64,000 bases of DNA from Lota lota (GCA_026745465.1 JACYXH010000343.1:808501-872500); one strand, 5' to 3'. Shown: positions 14,017 to 27,692, numbered from the stretch's first letter. Made by a program: numbers and translations. Notes: generated by a model not told the origin, from the sequence alone.

Positions 14017-14120
14017 GGGGGGGGGGGGGGGGGGGGGGGGTGGATGTCTTCTGATGGACGGAGGGGGGGGGGGGGGGGGGTTGTGGATGTCTTCTGATGG
14101 ACGGAGGGGGGGTGGGGGGG
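14017..14120. repeat. poly-G/spacer tandem repeat
   Basis: Three G-rich runs (G24 at 14017-14040, G18 at 14063-14080, and a broken one near 14106-14120) are separated by two copies of a 22-bp spacer beginning TGGATGTCTTCTGATGG. The unit is about 43 bp, so the poly-G and spacer were duplicated together. Confidence 0.92.
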
Positions 14121-14250
14121 GACACACCATGCGGGGTTGCTCGGGGCGACGCAGCCCTCTTTGGGTTTAACTGGAGCCAGTGTGGCGCATCTTTCTCTTC
14201 TGTCTGCCACAACACTTTATAGTGCCATGGTGACGGCTGGTAGGCTGCAC
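14121..14250. other. unique sequence
   Basis: Nothing recognised. Confidence 0.5.
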
Positions 14251-14385
14251 ACGCACGCACACTAAAACACACAAACACACATTCAAACACACACACACAC
14301 ACACACATACATACCAAAACACACACACACATCCACACACCCATGCACTCTCACACATTAATGCATGTACACACACACACACAAA
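14251..14385. repeat. imperfect CA-rich tract
   Basis: CA arrays interrupted by AAA, TTC and CATA words. Confidence 0.9.
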
Positions 14386-14800
14386 CTTTGGCATTGGAAT
14401 AATGTAAAGACATCAAATGACATGACTCGCGTTGGAAACAATTCATGCACGCCTTGACTTGATTAGATTACTTCTTCTGGCCGTCATCTCTGTGTATTTT
14501 CCTCATGTCTTTTCAAACATTATGTTTATAGTTGAACCCTCTTCCCCTTCGCTGGCGGTTGCTTTTTCTCTGCCATGTCCCTGCCTTTTTGAATACATTT
14601 GTTCATCTTATTTACCTTTTTTGACAACCCCTTCTTAAGTGATTTGTCCAAACTACGCTGGATGTAAAAATGTGAAAACAAACGGGTTTTGTAACCGTGT
14701 AAAACTCCTGTCCAGTTGTCTTTTAGAATGCTTCTTGCGCAGCACTATCTGTAGTTAATCTGATATTGATCGTAAGCTTTGATTGTGCTCAACCCCTCTT
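14386..14800. other. unique AT-rich sequence
   Basis: Nothing recognised. Confidence 0.5.
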
Positions 14801-14842
14801 GTAAGTCGCTTTGGAAAGGGGGTGCGAAATGACTTAATGTGA
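14801..14842 (+). mobile_element. SINE 3'-tail fragment
   Basis: GTAAGTCGCTTTGGAAAGGG and then GAAATGACTTAATGT resemble the fish tRNA-SINE tail. No head was found. Confidence 0.5.
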
Positions 14843-15246
14843 GTTATGGTGTGTGTGCATTGGCTCCACTACCACCACTTTTCCTCTACCTCTCCTGCCC
14901 TCTCACACACTTCTACGACCGTAGCAGATTTTTTATTCCAAGTGGCTTTGGATGAGAATATCTGGTCCAGTCGTAGAAGTCGTAGATTCAGATCACCGTC
15001 ATTATGGAGTCGATGGGGGTGATGGGATCTCTAGCGTACAGACAGGCTGCAGACAAGCCGTGAACCATCGTTGGCTTGGCTTCGTACATCTTCCTGCTGG
15101 ATGGAAACTATCCTGCTTGTACTCTGCATGTTTCAAGTCATGGATGTTATTTTTCCATTATTCTCCTTCTCTTTCTGTCTCTGTCTGTCTGTCTGTCTTT
15201 TCCCATGCACAATCTATCTCTCACGCCCCTCCCTGCCACTCTCCTA
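14843..15246. other. unique sequence with CTGT-rich patch
   Basis: It contains a short (CTGT)n stretch near 15176-15200. Nothing else recognised. Confidence 0.5.
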
Positions 15247-15304
15247 CCCCCCCCCCCCCATTCCGATCACTCCCGCTCTGAATGGGGGTGGGGGGGTGGG
15301 GGGA
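15247..15304. repeat. C13 run followed by G-rich tract
   Basis: Thirteen C at 15247-15259, then GGGGGTGGGGGG-type sequence at 15283-15303. Opposite-sense G and C tracts 25 bp apart could pair with each other. Confidence 0.9.
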
Positions 15305-15373
15305 AGACGGTAGACGGAGACATGGTCAGGACCACTCCAAACAGAACGCTAATGGCCTGCTAATGCATTGTAA

Positions 15374-16746
<1,373 letters not shown>

Positions 16747-16789
<43 letters not shown>
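16747..16789. repeat. C43 homopolymer
   Basis: Forty-three consecutive C, followed by a short CA tract. Confidence 0.98.
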
Positions 16790-16879
16790 ACCGCCGCACA
16801 CACACACCACCAGTGGACTGAATTGCATTCGATCCACTCTGGCCCCCCCACACCTATTCTTCTCTGTGGTACAGGATGT

Positions 16880-17054
16880 GTATTTGCATTGGGGGGGAGA
16901 GGGGGTGGAGGAGGTAGGGGGTCGTGGATCTACAGGAGGCGGAGCAGAGCAGGTGGATGGGGGAAGGGGGCTGGAAGTGTGTCCGGTTAAGCTGGGTTGG
17001 GGTGGTGGGTGGAGGGGGTGTGGGTATGTGTGTGTTGGGGGTGGGGGGGGGGGG
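16880..17054. repeat. G-rich low-complexity tract ending in G12
   Basis: GGGGG, GGAGG and GGTGG words, ending in G12 at 17043-17054. Several groups of four G-runs fit quadruplex spacing. Confidence 0.85.
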
Positions 17055-17206
17055 TAGGAATCAGGGCAGCGAAGGACAAAGAATACGATGAGGAAACAGA
17101 AGGTTGCAGCGGTCATGTGCATACAGGTACTGCGGTACGCCGTGTATTAAAACACACAGGCTATGCAATACTGCATGTCGCTGGTAAAAGGACTGCGTTT
17201 ATGTAG

Positions 17207-17422
17207 CCTCAGGCCACTCTAAGTGATTCACAAGTAATGGCATTCATCCATTCACACGCCGACGGTCGTGTCAGCCTTGCAAGGCAACAGCCAGGTCCTC
17301 GAGAGCAGTCGGGGATAGGTGTCTTGCTCAGGGGCACCTCGACACTTAGCTACGAGGAGCCTGGGATTGAACCAGCAACCTTCTGGTTGCCATCCAAACC
17401 GCTGTACCGCTACTGCCCCTGT
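17207..17422 (-). mobile_element. tRNA-derived SINE, fairly complete
   Basis: Read on the minus strand, a tRNA-like head (GCGGTACAGCGGTTTGG, then the box-B-like GGTTGCTGGTTCAATCCCAG) is followed by the body words GTGTCGAGGTGCCCCTGAGC and AAGACACCTA, then GTGTGAATGG and CACTTAGAGTGGCCTGAG. This order is typical of a widespread fish SINE whose 3' part carries GCTTTGAGTGG-like sequence. The element is diverged, and no target duplication could be set. Confidence 0.75.
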
Positions 17423-17703
17423 ATGTCAGCCATTTACAACCAGCGGCAAAATACTAATCTTTACCCCCTGGAACCTGCTCGTTACTGTGCTTGGATTGTA
17501 TTTTTTATATGATATATGCTGACTGCTGCTGATCAATACAATATAAAACAGAAATTGCAATGCGCCTCAGCCTCGTCCCTTGTAAACCCCCAAGGCCACT
17601 ACCATATGAAGAATACCGCTAAATGCTAACAGGATAGTGTTCGTCTCAAGGAAAGCATACGTGGTTTGGGGTGCTTCCCGGGGCTTGCTCACGCTGTACT
17701 GAT
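17423..17703. other. unique sequence
   Basis: Nothing recognised. Confidence 0.5.
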
Positions 17704-17720
17704 GGGGGGGGGGGGGGGGG
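17704..17720. repeat. G17 homopolymer
   Basis: Seventeen consecutive G. Confidence 0.97.
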
Positions 17721-18237
17721 TAGAGAAGAGATGAGAAAACCTTGTGAAACAGTGTTCTATGTTATACTGTACATGGGTAGGGGTTTTGCCCTCAAGCAAT
17801 GCAACCGGCGAAGAGAAGCAGCTAATTGGCGACAGGGTGCGACATGTCTGCTGTCTGCTAGCATGATAGCGCACACTTCAAACAGAAGGTGGTGATCAGA
17901 CACAGGGGTGAAGTCCTCATTTCACTTTGCCTTTGCACTCGGGCTCGGAGAATGCGTCTTGTGTGGGCTGGTTGCCGCGGTAACCACCGTGTGACAGTTA
18001 GCCTTCCGATGAAACAAATTATGATAACAAAGAAACGTTTGGCGGGATAACGGAGCGAGCGAAACACACAACGCAACGGCATCTAATAAAACTAGTGTTA
18101 CCTTCTACCATAAAAAGAGAAATAAAAGAAATATCTCAAATAAAAATAAAATCTCCGCTGGTTGGTCGACAATAACAATAAAATAAACAAACCCGTCACT
18201 TCACAACACATCTCCATCAGAGGCATAACTGTGTTTT
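17721..18237. other. unique sequence
   Basis: AT-rich from 18100. No gene recognised. Confidence 0.5.
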
Positions 18238-18437
18238 TGTGTGTGCGCGTGCGAGCGTGTGTGTGTGTGTGTGTGTGCGTGTGCGTGCGTGCGTGTGTGT
18301 GTGTGTGCGCGTGCGAGCGTGTGTGTGTGTGCGCGTGCGTGCGTGCGCGCGCGTGCGTGTGTGTGCGTGCGCGTGTGCGTGCGCGTGTGCGTGCCCGTGT
18401 GCGTGCGCGTGTGTGCGTGAGCGTGCGTGTGTGTGTC
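18238..18437. repeat. (GT/GC)n alternating purine-pyrimidine tract
   Basis: About 200 bp of GTGTGC, GCGTGC and CGCGCG words with very few breaks in purine-pyrimidine alternation. Such tracts are the classical Z-DNA-forming type and are CpG-dense compared with the rest of the window. Confidence 0.95.
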
Positions 18438-18800
18438 ATGCAGGCCGTGAAGCCGCTCGGCTCCTGACAGGACAGCGGGGTTATTAGCGATTACCGTCAG
18501 CAGCAGGTGTCTCGTCCTTCCTTATCCTCTGACCTTTCGCTTTGAAGGAAAAAGTCGATGGCGTGCTACAGCGCCCAGCCAGACGCCTGGCCCCTCTCCA
18601 CCAGCCAGCCGGAGCCGTGTCAGGAAGGGCTACAGCAAGGCCGGACACAAGAGCAAGCCACCGCCTTCTCTGATGCTATTCTCTAATATATTTCCAGTCA
18701 TTTCCAGCCAGACACTTTTACCCAGCAGTGAACCTTTATTCCCCAACAGTGAATTCAGATAGACTGTGAAGAGTAACTAGAGGGCTGCGAGGGTACTGTC
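18438..18800. other. unique sequence
   Basis: Nothing recognised. Confidence 0.5.
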
Positions 18801-19006
18801 TCAAGGACGCCTACAGGTTTAGCGCTGCAGACATTGGGAATCGAACCCGGTGCTCTTTAGTGCTGGGAGTCGAACGCGGTAGACGCTATGCGATCGTGCT
18901 CCTATAAAATAGGACAGGTCGTTGATGTAGGATCATGGGTGCCTTACTGGTAGACTTAAGACATTGGAGATGGAACCCAGTACTTTTACTGCCATCATGC
19001 TGTACG
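18801..19006 (-). mobile_element. two SINE head fragments in tandem
   Basis: On the minus strand the box-B-like word CACCGGGTTCGATTCCCAAT, with GTCTGCAGCG after it (18830-18860), is followed by CCTGTAGGCG. A second, more worn copy lies at about 18939-19006 (GTACTGGGTTCCATCTCCAA, then GTCT). Both belong to the family whose fuller copies are near 27.7 and 54.8 kb. Confidence 0.6.
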
Positions 19007-20025
19007 TTATTCAACACAGCATGATTTAGAAAGGAGAAGGACGTGCACCTGAGATAATGAAACGGTGATTCTTAATTTATTATTTACAGTTTTGGTTTTC
19101 GTCTTCCTCTCTCTAGTAGTATTTAACAGTATTACATGATATGTGACATATCATACCACACTCGCACAATAGTTGACATATCCATGGTTGCTCATCCATA
19201 ATTATATTGTAAGACTGTAGTCCACAATTACACTGCTGTTTCCCCAACTGCCTCCTGAACACCCACGTAGATGTTTGTTCCTTGCACAAACAAAAGGCAG
19301 CCCCCTTTTTAACAATGTCAAATCCATTCTTTTCTTCTTTTTTTTTACACCTGCAAGAAAAAACGTTTTTTCATCCGCCACCTCTGTTGTGTTCCCTCCT
19401 TCATTTCCCCGTGGCCATTGTGTTTCAGAACACCCAGGGAAGAGGTGTAAGAGGGGCCGTTGTCTTTTGGATCTTGTGACTTGGATCTTGTGAGGTCTTT
19501 GTTACTTTTCCTTTCCTTCTGGGGACACTAGGAGGGGAGGGCTGGTCTTCAGGAAGAGAGCCATCCATGGCGCAGATCTGCGCCTTGATGGTGTCTCTCT
19601 GTAACAGAGAACCAGGGTGGAAAACTGGCTCCAGCTCCCGGGAGCAAGATGTATGGCAAGGTCATCGCTGAATAACCTTTTTGGCACAAAATAAATGAGG
19701 CGCCCCAAATCTGTGTGCAAGAATGAATGCTCACTGTTTAACCTTGTTGTAATGCAAACACTAAATAGCTCATAATCATAGTACAATTATATTTATATGA
19801 TATTATTTTAATATGGTTGTATTATTGTTATTTTAAATCGGAGTATAACCAGGTAACTTACTTGACTTAGAAATAAAGTTTACAATGTGCTTTGGCTGCC
19901 AATAATTTAAATAGTTTGAAAACAACTCAAATGATTTGCACTCATAATAACAAAATAACAAAAAATGGATTGGAGCAAAACCCGTACAAAACAACCAATT
20001 GGAGCAAAGGCTTCACATTTGAATG
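19007..20025. other. unique AT-rich sequence
   Basis: It has one 14-bp tandem duplication (TTGGATCTTGTGAC) near 19467-19493. No gene recognised. Confidence 0.5.
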
Positions 20026-20088
20026 GTGCAGTTTGTAGGATTAAGTAGTGTCTTGCGGTGAGGTTGCAGATTGCAAGAAACTGAATCA
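20026..20088 (+). mobile_element. fragment of TTAA-type MITE
   Basis: GTGCAGTTTGTAGGATTAAG, then GTGAGGTTGCAGATTGCAAG and AAACTGAAT, matches the left internal part of the MITE family whose fuller copy lies at 23633-23823 in this window. The ends are missing. Confidence 0.55.

Positions 20089-21645
<1,557 letters not shown>

Positions 21646-21680
<35 letters not shown>
21646..21680. repeat. (TA)17 microsatellite
   Basis: Alternating TA from 21646 to 21680, after a short GT array. Confidence 0.97.
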
Positions 21681-21685
<5 letters not shown>

Positions 21686-22317
21686 CTAAATGGTTAATGA
21701 AACGTTTACTATAGACCACCTAGTAAGATTTCACAAAATATACACATAGCAACCTTAAATACGAGTCTTTTGTTACGAGTTTGAGTCATTCTATAAAAAG
21801 ACAAAAGAACCCTCTTGCAGTGTAATCCTCTATTTTCATGAATCTCCAAAGAGCTCTTCTTCTTTTTTAGGTGCGATTATTCCAGGATGCTGTGGAACGA
21901 TAACACGCTCCCATGGTGTATCATGGAAATAAAGAGGGGGGAAGGAGAGGGTGAGATAAAGAAATGGAAAAAATACATACGATTTAGAGAATGTCATTAT
22001 GCCAGGCAGTCTAAGGAGACTTGCTTCTAATTAATATTTAAGATAAGATATTGCCCAAGGATACTTCCAGGAATCTGATTGGATTGGAGGAAGCTAAATG
22101 TGTGGAAGCTAGAGAAAGATTTTTTTATTTATTGTAATAGAATCAAGCAAAGAATAAACCCGTGAATTGCTTTAGTTTCTCATTAACAGCTTGGGCAGCT
22201 AAAAATAGGATAACAAATAGGAAGTAGATAAATACAGGCAGTTTTCTATTTAAAAGCCTATATTTTAGCACATTGATTCAAGAGAGTCTCATAGTATTAA
22301 AAATAAATCTATTTTTT
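21681..22317. other. unique AT-rich sequence
   Basis: Nothing recognised. Confidence 0.5.
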
Positions 22318-23085
22318 TAGAGGACAGCTTAACATCTTGAAATACGCACATATTCTCCAAAATAAAGGCGCAACAGTAATAAACTGTAAATGGCTGCTCA
22401 ACGCCTCAAGAGTTTTATGGCATTCAGGTAATGTCTGATATTTTTTTTCAAAAGACAGATTTAGATCTTGAAATACACACACATTCTTTGCAAAATCAAA
22501 GCCCGACGACATCGACTCCGGTGTTACGGTGAGTTAAGCAGATCCGTTTCGTGAGATGCACGTTCTCAACAAAATAAAATCGCAACAATGTAAACACCGA
22601 ACGTGTCAAGTCTTGCGCAGGAAGATGAACCCCAACGCAGAGATCACACTCAGGGTGGGTGCAAAAGGAAGCGGTGCTCACGGAAACAAGGCAGGCACAA
22701 ACAAACAAACAACCAACAAGGAGCCAACTAAGTGTGGCAGGAGCTAAGGAACTTAAATACGTGGAACACAGGTGAACAGAAGGACTGAACAGCATGGGTA
22801 CAGCACGACACACGGGTCAAAAGGGTAGTGGATGGGGTTGAGGGCAGGATCGTTACAAAACGTCCGTTCAAAGCATCAAGAGTCGCGTTGTATTCAAACG
22901 ACGGTTGGTTGTTGTATTGAAGGACAGATTCACATCTTGAAATTCCCACACATTCTCACCAAAATAAAGGTGTGCAGAAACCACTTAACCACTCACTAAG
23001 ACTCTGAGGGGTTCCAGCCGCTCCGTAAAAAGGCTGCATTTGTATTCATCTTCACGTCTACAAAATTCACATCTTGAAATCCCAG
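22318..23085. repeat. degenerate ~131-bp tandem repeat, interrupted
   Basis: The anchor ATCTTGAAAT followed by CACA, then CATTCTCACCAAAATAAAGG or a variant, recurs at about 22333, 22465, 22933 and 23071. A partial copy of the second anchor lies at 22559. Spacings are about 132 and 137 bp where uninterrupted. The distance from 22559 to the matching word at 22949 is about 390 bp, which becomes about 131 bp once the LTR at 22604-22857 and one target copy are subtracted. Confidence 0.8.
22604..22857 (-). mobile_element. solo LTR fossil, Gypsy/ERV-like
   Basis: On the minus strand the element starts TGTAACGATCCTGCCCTC and ends CAAGACTTGACA, so it has TG...CA ends and is about 254 bp long. Flanking bases 22599-22603 (GAACG) and 22858-22862 (AAACG) fit a 4- to 5-bp target duplication with one difference. 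The composition (CCTGTGTTCC, a TTTAAGTTCC TATA-like part, GTTTGTTTGTTTG) resembles fish LTR-retrotransposon LTRs. No internal coding region or second LTR is present. The exact family cannot be named. Confidence 0.7.
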
Positions 23086-23324
23086 AAAAATAAGAAAGGG
23101 AAGTGAAGGACAGGGGAGCGTGAGGAACGAGAGGACTACCGCAGCCGTAATCTGGGGGGTCTTTCCTCCGAGACGTCTGCTAAGGATCACGGAACACCTG
23201 CCAAACCTGGGGGCCTGAATTATGCCTTCATATTTTATTGGCTCTTGATGAGCAGGCCTGTGGCATCATTCATCAAGTGTGCCATGGCAGAAAGGGGCTC
23301 TTAAGCCTGGGCTGCAGGCATCGC
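23086..23324. other. unique sequence
   Basis: Nothing recognised. Confidence 0.5.
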
Positions 23325-23595
23325 TCCATCCACCCTCCACCCTCCCTCCCTCCTCCCTCCTCCACCCTCCCTCCACCCTCCCTCCACCCTCCCTCCACCC
23401 TCCCTCCTCCCTCCACCCTCCACTCTCCCGTCTCCTCGCAGGCTCCAGCCTCTCATTCTACGTCCAGGCTCCCTCCACCCTCCACCCTCCCTCCACCCTC
23501 CACCCTCCCTCCTCCCTCCACCCTCCACCCTCCACCCTCCACCCTCCCTCCCGTCTCCTCGCAGCCTCTCGTTCTACGTCCAGGCTCCCCTTTTC
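23325..23595. repeat. CCCTCCA minisatellite with duplicated spacer
   Basis: CCACCCTCCCTCCACCCTCC arrays surround two copies of a ~40-bp spacer (GTCTCCTCGCAG, then CTCTCATTCTACGTCCAGGC or CTCTCGTTCTACGTCCAGGC) at about 23429 and 23552. It is a higher-order repeat in which array and spacer were duplicated together. Pro-Ser-Leu strings on the plus strand and Gly-Trp-Arg strings on the minus strand are artefacts. Confidence 0.95.
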
Positions 23596-23632
23596 TTCAG
23601 GGTGACTCACACTTTCACCGCATTAGCCACTC

Positions 23633-23823
23633 TTAAAGGTACAGCGCGTAGAATGTAATGTACGTCTGGCAGAACAGACTTGGCAGAGACTGGATATAAT
23701 ATTCAGAGGCATGTTTTGATTAGTGTATAACCTCATGAAAATACGAACTGTTGTGTTTTCAGTTGGTTGCAATTTGCAACCTCACTGCCAGGTGCCACTG
23801 AACCCTACACACTACACCTTTAA
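23633..23823 (+). mobile_element. TTAA-flanked MITE
   Basis: TTAA at 23633-23636 and at 23820-23823 flank a ~183-bp body whose ends, AGGTACAGCGCGTAG and the inverse of CCTACACACTACACCT, form imperfect terminal inverted repeats. The internal word GCAATTTGCAACCTCACTGC and the general order match a non-autonomous DNA element common in fish. TTAA target sites are the piggyBac-type choice, but the superfamily is inferred only from this. Confidence 0.7.
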
Positions 23824-24169
23824 TACGCGAGCAGGCCAGTAAGTGATGGTAATCTAACCTCTTGACACTATTCAGATATTTGCGTTTTGAAATGAATATC
23901 AGTCGAGCAGCAAAGATTTCCAAATATGGGCTTGGCCATACGCTGGTCAAAATACTCCAGCCAATTAGATAAAAATACAAATAAAGTGACACTCTTGCTC
24001 TCGTGGCTCTTGCCGAATTCGGTTGGAAGTAAAGCAAGAACATTGTCCTCTGAGAAAAGCTGTTTGCATTCTCATTTCTGTTATTCAGTCTTTCAGATTA
24101 AAAACAGCTTTGATTGCTTTGTCAATGGCTATACTTTCCTCAGCGCCCTGAGGGAATACCCTCAAAAGC
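23824..24169. other. unique sequence
   Basis: Nothing recognised. Confidence 0.5.
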
Positions 24170-24222
24170 TGCTTTGGATAAAAGTGTCTGCTAAATGACT
24201 GTAATAGTAGTAATAGTAAAGG
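24170..24222 (+). mobile_element. SINE 3'-tail fragment
   Basis: GCTGCTTTGGATAAAAGTGT and then CTGCTAAATGACTGTAATAG is an almost unchanged fish SINE tail, ending in (TAATAG)n. No box-B head is evident upstream. Confidence 0.75.
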
Positions 24223-25059
24223 TAATTTGATAGCAAAGCGTATGTTGCTCTTTACAGGACATATTGTTTAAAGCTGTCAAACAAAGTATTCCACTATTCC
24301 AGAGAAGTCCTCTGTAGATAAACGTACTTTATACTCGAAGCGGTTCCGGTTTGTCCACTGACCGTACCTTTAGTTAAGTGGCGTCTCCATGGAGACAGTG
24401 AAATCAGACCAAAATAAACCACACCCGCCTTCCTTTTCTAAATGGTCACACGCAATGTTCTCAGTGCCGACATCTGCGGAGATTTCGGCAACTAAAAGAA
24501 TCTTGGGGGTGCAAGACGTGCAGGAAAGATGTGCTTGTTTCTTTCTGCCGTCGCGTCGCTTTGTGCCAAACCTTTTTTGTGCAGAATATGTTGACCGCTT
24601 AAGGGAAGGGAAGGTGACTGCCTCACTTAACCCGGTAAGGGACTGTAATTCCTCCTGAGCGTTTAATAAAGGGCCGTTAAAAAAGATTGCTCTTGATTTG
24701 GGAAAAATTACAATTTTGCGCCACTAGAAGAACAAGGAGACCAAGCAATTATAATAATCAAATGTGGGCCTAATCATTATGATTTCATCCAAATTATTGT
24801 CTTTATTCTTTAATTCCATTCTACCGTTATTTTCTTTTATTAAATTGTTTTAAAGGCTATTGTCCAACCCATGGAGAGGAATATAAGTGGGACATTTCAA
24901 ATGCGACATTACGGGAGTATATTTTGGGGGTGATGTCATCCCCCTAGTCCGCCATGAAGGGCAGTCTGGTGTGAACATGTTTAAACATGTCGGCCTCTCA
25001 GCCCGCCGAGAACATGTTTTTAGAACCCTTCTCTTCAAAATCATCTTTTTTTAACCTTG
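24223..25059. other. unique sequence, no gene recognised
   Basis: A frame at 24389-24658 is open but has no recognisable domain. Confidence 0.5.
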
Positions 25060-25252
25060 TCTCTATTTAATGAAGCCTCTCTCTCTTTATCTCACGCTAT
25101 ATTATTCTCTCTCTCATTCTTTGTAGTGTTTCATTCTCCTCTTTATATCTCTACTCTCTCGGTCTCTCTATCTCACTCCATATCTCTCTCTCCCTTCACC
25201 CTCTCTCTATATATGTACATGTCTCTCTCAATCTCTCTCTCTCCATCGCTCC

Positions 25253-25288
<36 letters not shown>

Positions 25289-25632
25289 CTCTCTCTCTCC
25301 ATCGCTCCGTCTCTCTCTCTCTCTCTCTCTCTCTCCATCCCTCTGTATCTGTGTCTCTCTGTCTCCATCTCTCTGTATCTGTGTCTCTCTCCGTCTCTCT
25401 CTCTTGGTCTCTCTCTCTCTGTCTCTCTCGCTTTCTCTCTCTCTATCGGTCTCTCTGTCTCCCTCTCTCTGTATCTGTGTCTCTCTCCGGCTCTCTCTCT
25501 CTATCTATCGGTCTCTCTCGCTGTCTCCCTCTCTCCATCTCTGTATCTCTCTCTCTCTCTCTCTATCGGTCTCTCTCTCTCTGTCTCCTCTCTTCATCTC
25601 TCTGTATGTGTCTCTCTGTCTGTCTCTCTCAA
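25060..25632. repeat. CT-rich microsatellite block
   Basis: About 570 bp of TCTCTC with interspersed CCATC, GTATCTGTG and TATCGGT words that themselves repeat. It is open for over 200 codons as Ser-Leu strings, which I treat as an artefact. Confidence 0.96.
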
Positions 25633-26487
25633 CTCATCCAGAACATTGGAGCAAAGGGCTCCACAGGCATCAGAGTGCTTTTTATCAGCCCAGGTCCCTG
25701 ATTCCTCCCCCTGCTACCTCTGCTACCCTGGAAGCCTGTCACTCTCTTTGCCCTGACCCCACATAGTGACACACAGCTTGACTCACCCTAATGTGGAAAA
25801 ACAGAAGAAAGACAACTTACTTACCTGTCATCCCTTCTCCTACTGATGAGTAGAGTTGACACTAAAGTCGTTATTCAGAATTTGGCGGGAATTCCCAAGA
25901 CTGATGTTGTTTCCAAGAGTTCAAAGGAGCTCTTCGAAGAATTCCAAAACGATCTTCAGAGAGTTGAAAAGGTTTTCAAACGGTTAAAATTGGAGCATTG
26001 CAGTTTGACAAGTGCTTTTTAAATACCCTTCAAATGACTGTTCTCAACTATCCCCAGCTGAACAAGGTAAACCATACATTGCCTTTTAGAGACACGCTAG
26101 AGCGAGCCGACGTGCAAAATGGATGGCAGTTATTATAATAACAGAGCACAGAGGATGTCAAAAAAGATTGTTTCATAATACCTGTGTGACAAATCTGTGC
26201 CCCGTAATTTGTCTCATCATATTCATCTTTTCTACAATCCGCACATGGGCTTTGCCAACCGAGACATCAACCTTGGTTTAAAAAATAGTCAAGTATTATA
26301 ACATTAATATTTCGAAACAATAAATTAGGTTCTGCAGGAAACTAAACTAAGCAAAATGGAGGGACCTTTTTTATAATAACGAATACATAATTAACTTATT
26401 CCCCATCAAGTATTCATCAAAGCAAATCCCATTATTTTCGTTTTAACACCCTACTTAATTGGAAAGGGCCTCCCCGTAATGAAATCT
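25633..26487. other. unique sequence
   Basis: A perfect donor-consensus CAG|GTAAGT occurs on the minus strand at 25819-25827 without other exon evidence. Otherwise AT-rich. Confidence 0.45.
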
Positions 26488-26595
26488 AACCATTTGTGAC
26501 ATCACATGTGGGAGTGGCTACCAGCTGGATGGCCTTGTGATTGGTGGACAGCACCAACTGCCAATCATGCACCATCTGCACCGTCCCTTTGTGAC
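26488..26595. mobile_element. possible fragment of palindromic-type MITE
   Basis: CCATTTGTGACATCACATGT followed by GGGAGTG resembles the arm word of the MITE family at 29648, 47281 and 48601 (TGTGACATCACAAGTGGGAG). A short hairpin (GCACCGTC/GACGGTGC) follows at about 26578-26600. The ends are not visible. Confidence 0.3.
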
Positions 26596-26600
26596 GGTGC

Positions 26601-26637
<37 letters not shown>

Positions 26638-26638
26638 G
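26601..26638. repeat. (AGAC)9 microsatellite
   Basis: Nine perfect AGAC units plus AG. Confidence 0.98.
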
Positions 26639-26921
26639 CGCTTACACAAACGCTCTCGCTGCAGAGCGATGAAGCGCCACCCGAATCCTGTTTCCATTTC
26701 CTGTTATTAACTTTTGACCGGCCTTCCGCTGACCCGGTAATACCGTCCCTGGCAGAGATAGAGTCGCAGCTTACGGGCAGAAAGTATCATATGTAGGTGT
26801 GTTATTTTCCTAGAGGAGTCCTGTTATTTTACCACAGGGAAACACTGAATATTTGGCGTATAATGTATTCCACTGCACCATTTCAATAAGCATTCAGCAT
26901 GCTGTAGAAAAAACCAATACG

Positions 26922-26932
<11 letters not shown>
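26639..26932. other. unique sequence
   Basis: Nothing recognised. Confidence 0.5.

Positions 26933-26958
<26 letters not shown>
26933..26958. repeat. (AT)13 microsatellite
   Basis: Pure AT alternation of about 26 bp. Confidence 0.95.
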
Positions 26959-27692
26959 GCAGTTGGTATTCGTTGTTATTCCATCTGTTATTGCCATTAT
27001 TATTGAACAAATAAATGGAAATATTGGAGCACTAATTGGCACAACACACAGCCTCACTATCCTGTTCTGCCTTCTTAAACGTATGCATGTAATTCAGACA
27101 TGAGAAATGAACACCTGTGTCAGGTATACAGCACATAACAACACAAGGTTTCTATCTGAACGAGCTTTCAACAACCGTTGTTTGACAAGGGCTCCCTCAT
27201 GCCACCGGTGCTACAGATTCTCATCCCGCACACCCAGCTTATATTTGTTACACACACACGTATACAGATAACCTGGAGGGGGTTTACATGCAAACGAAGA
27301 CAACGAGGTTGCATTATTGCTCACTCAGTACTAGGAGCATATGCACCGAGAGAATGATTAATGGTTCTGCTAATACAGGCTCAGCCCTCGGTTTGGATGT
27401 GCATTAATCCAATGTACCTTCTGCTGTTCTGTAATACCTCGCGCTAACCTGTTACTGCTATGTCTCTTTATCGTCTCCCATCACACGTTGGAACCATATG
27501 CCTGACCCCCATAGGGATGTGTCCCCTCCGTTTTACTTTCTGAAGGCTGGTTTATGGGCTACAGAGTTTAATTGGATTACTTCTGAGATGGAAAGAAATG
27601 AGTTAAACTCTCGTGTTGCTTTCTTAAATCGTGTAAGCGGGAATATTCTCTCACCATTGCATTATCGGGTTTAGTAACTGTCATTATGTAAA
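26959..27692. other. unique sequence, no gene recognised
   Basis: About 730 bp of balanced composition without repeats. Confidence 0.5.

Noticed and set aside
18801-18903. tRNA-like box-B sequences here and at 17360, 31861 and 54806 as possible tRNA genes
   Set aside because: No cloverleaf could be drawn, and each is followed by SINE body or tail sequence.
22496-22813. 105-codon minus-strand frame with a hydrophobic stretch
   Set aside because: It lies almost entirely within the solo LTR and is not treated as a gene.
25057-25766. Ser-Leu-rich frame of 214 codons
   Set aside because: Explained by the CT-rich block. No domain or splice support.
25819-25827. Perfect splice-donor consensus CAG|GTAAGT on the minus strand
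   Set aside because: A nine-base match is expected by chance in 64 kb, and no coding potential or acceptor partner was seen.
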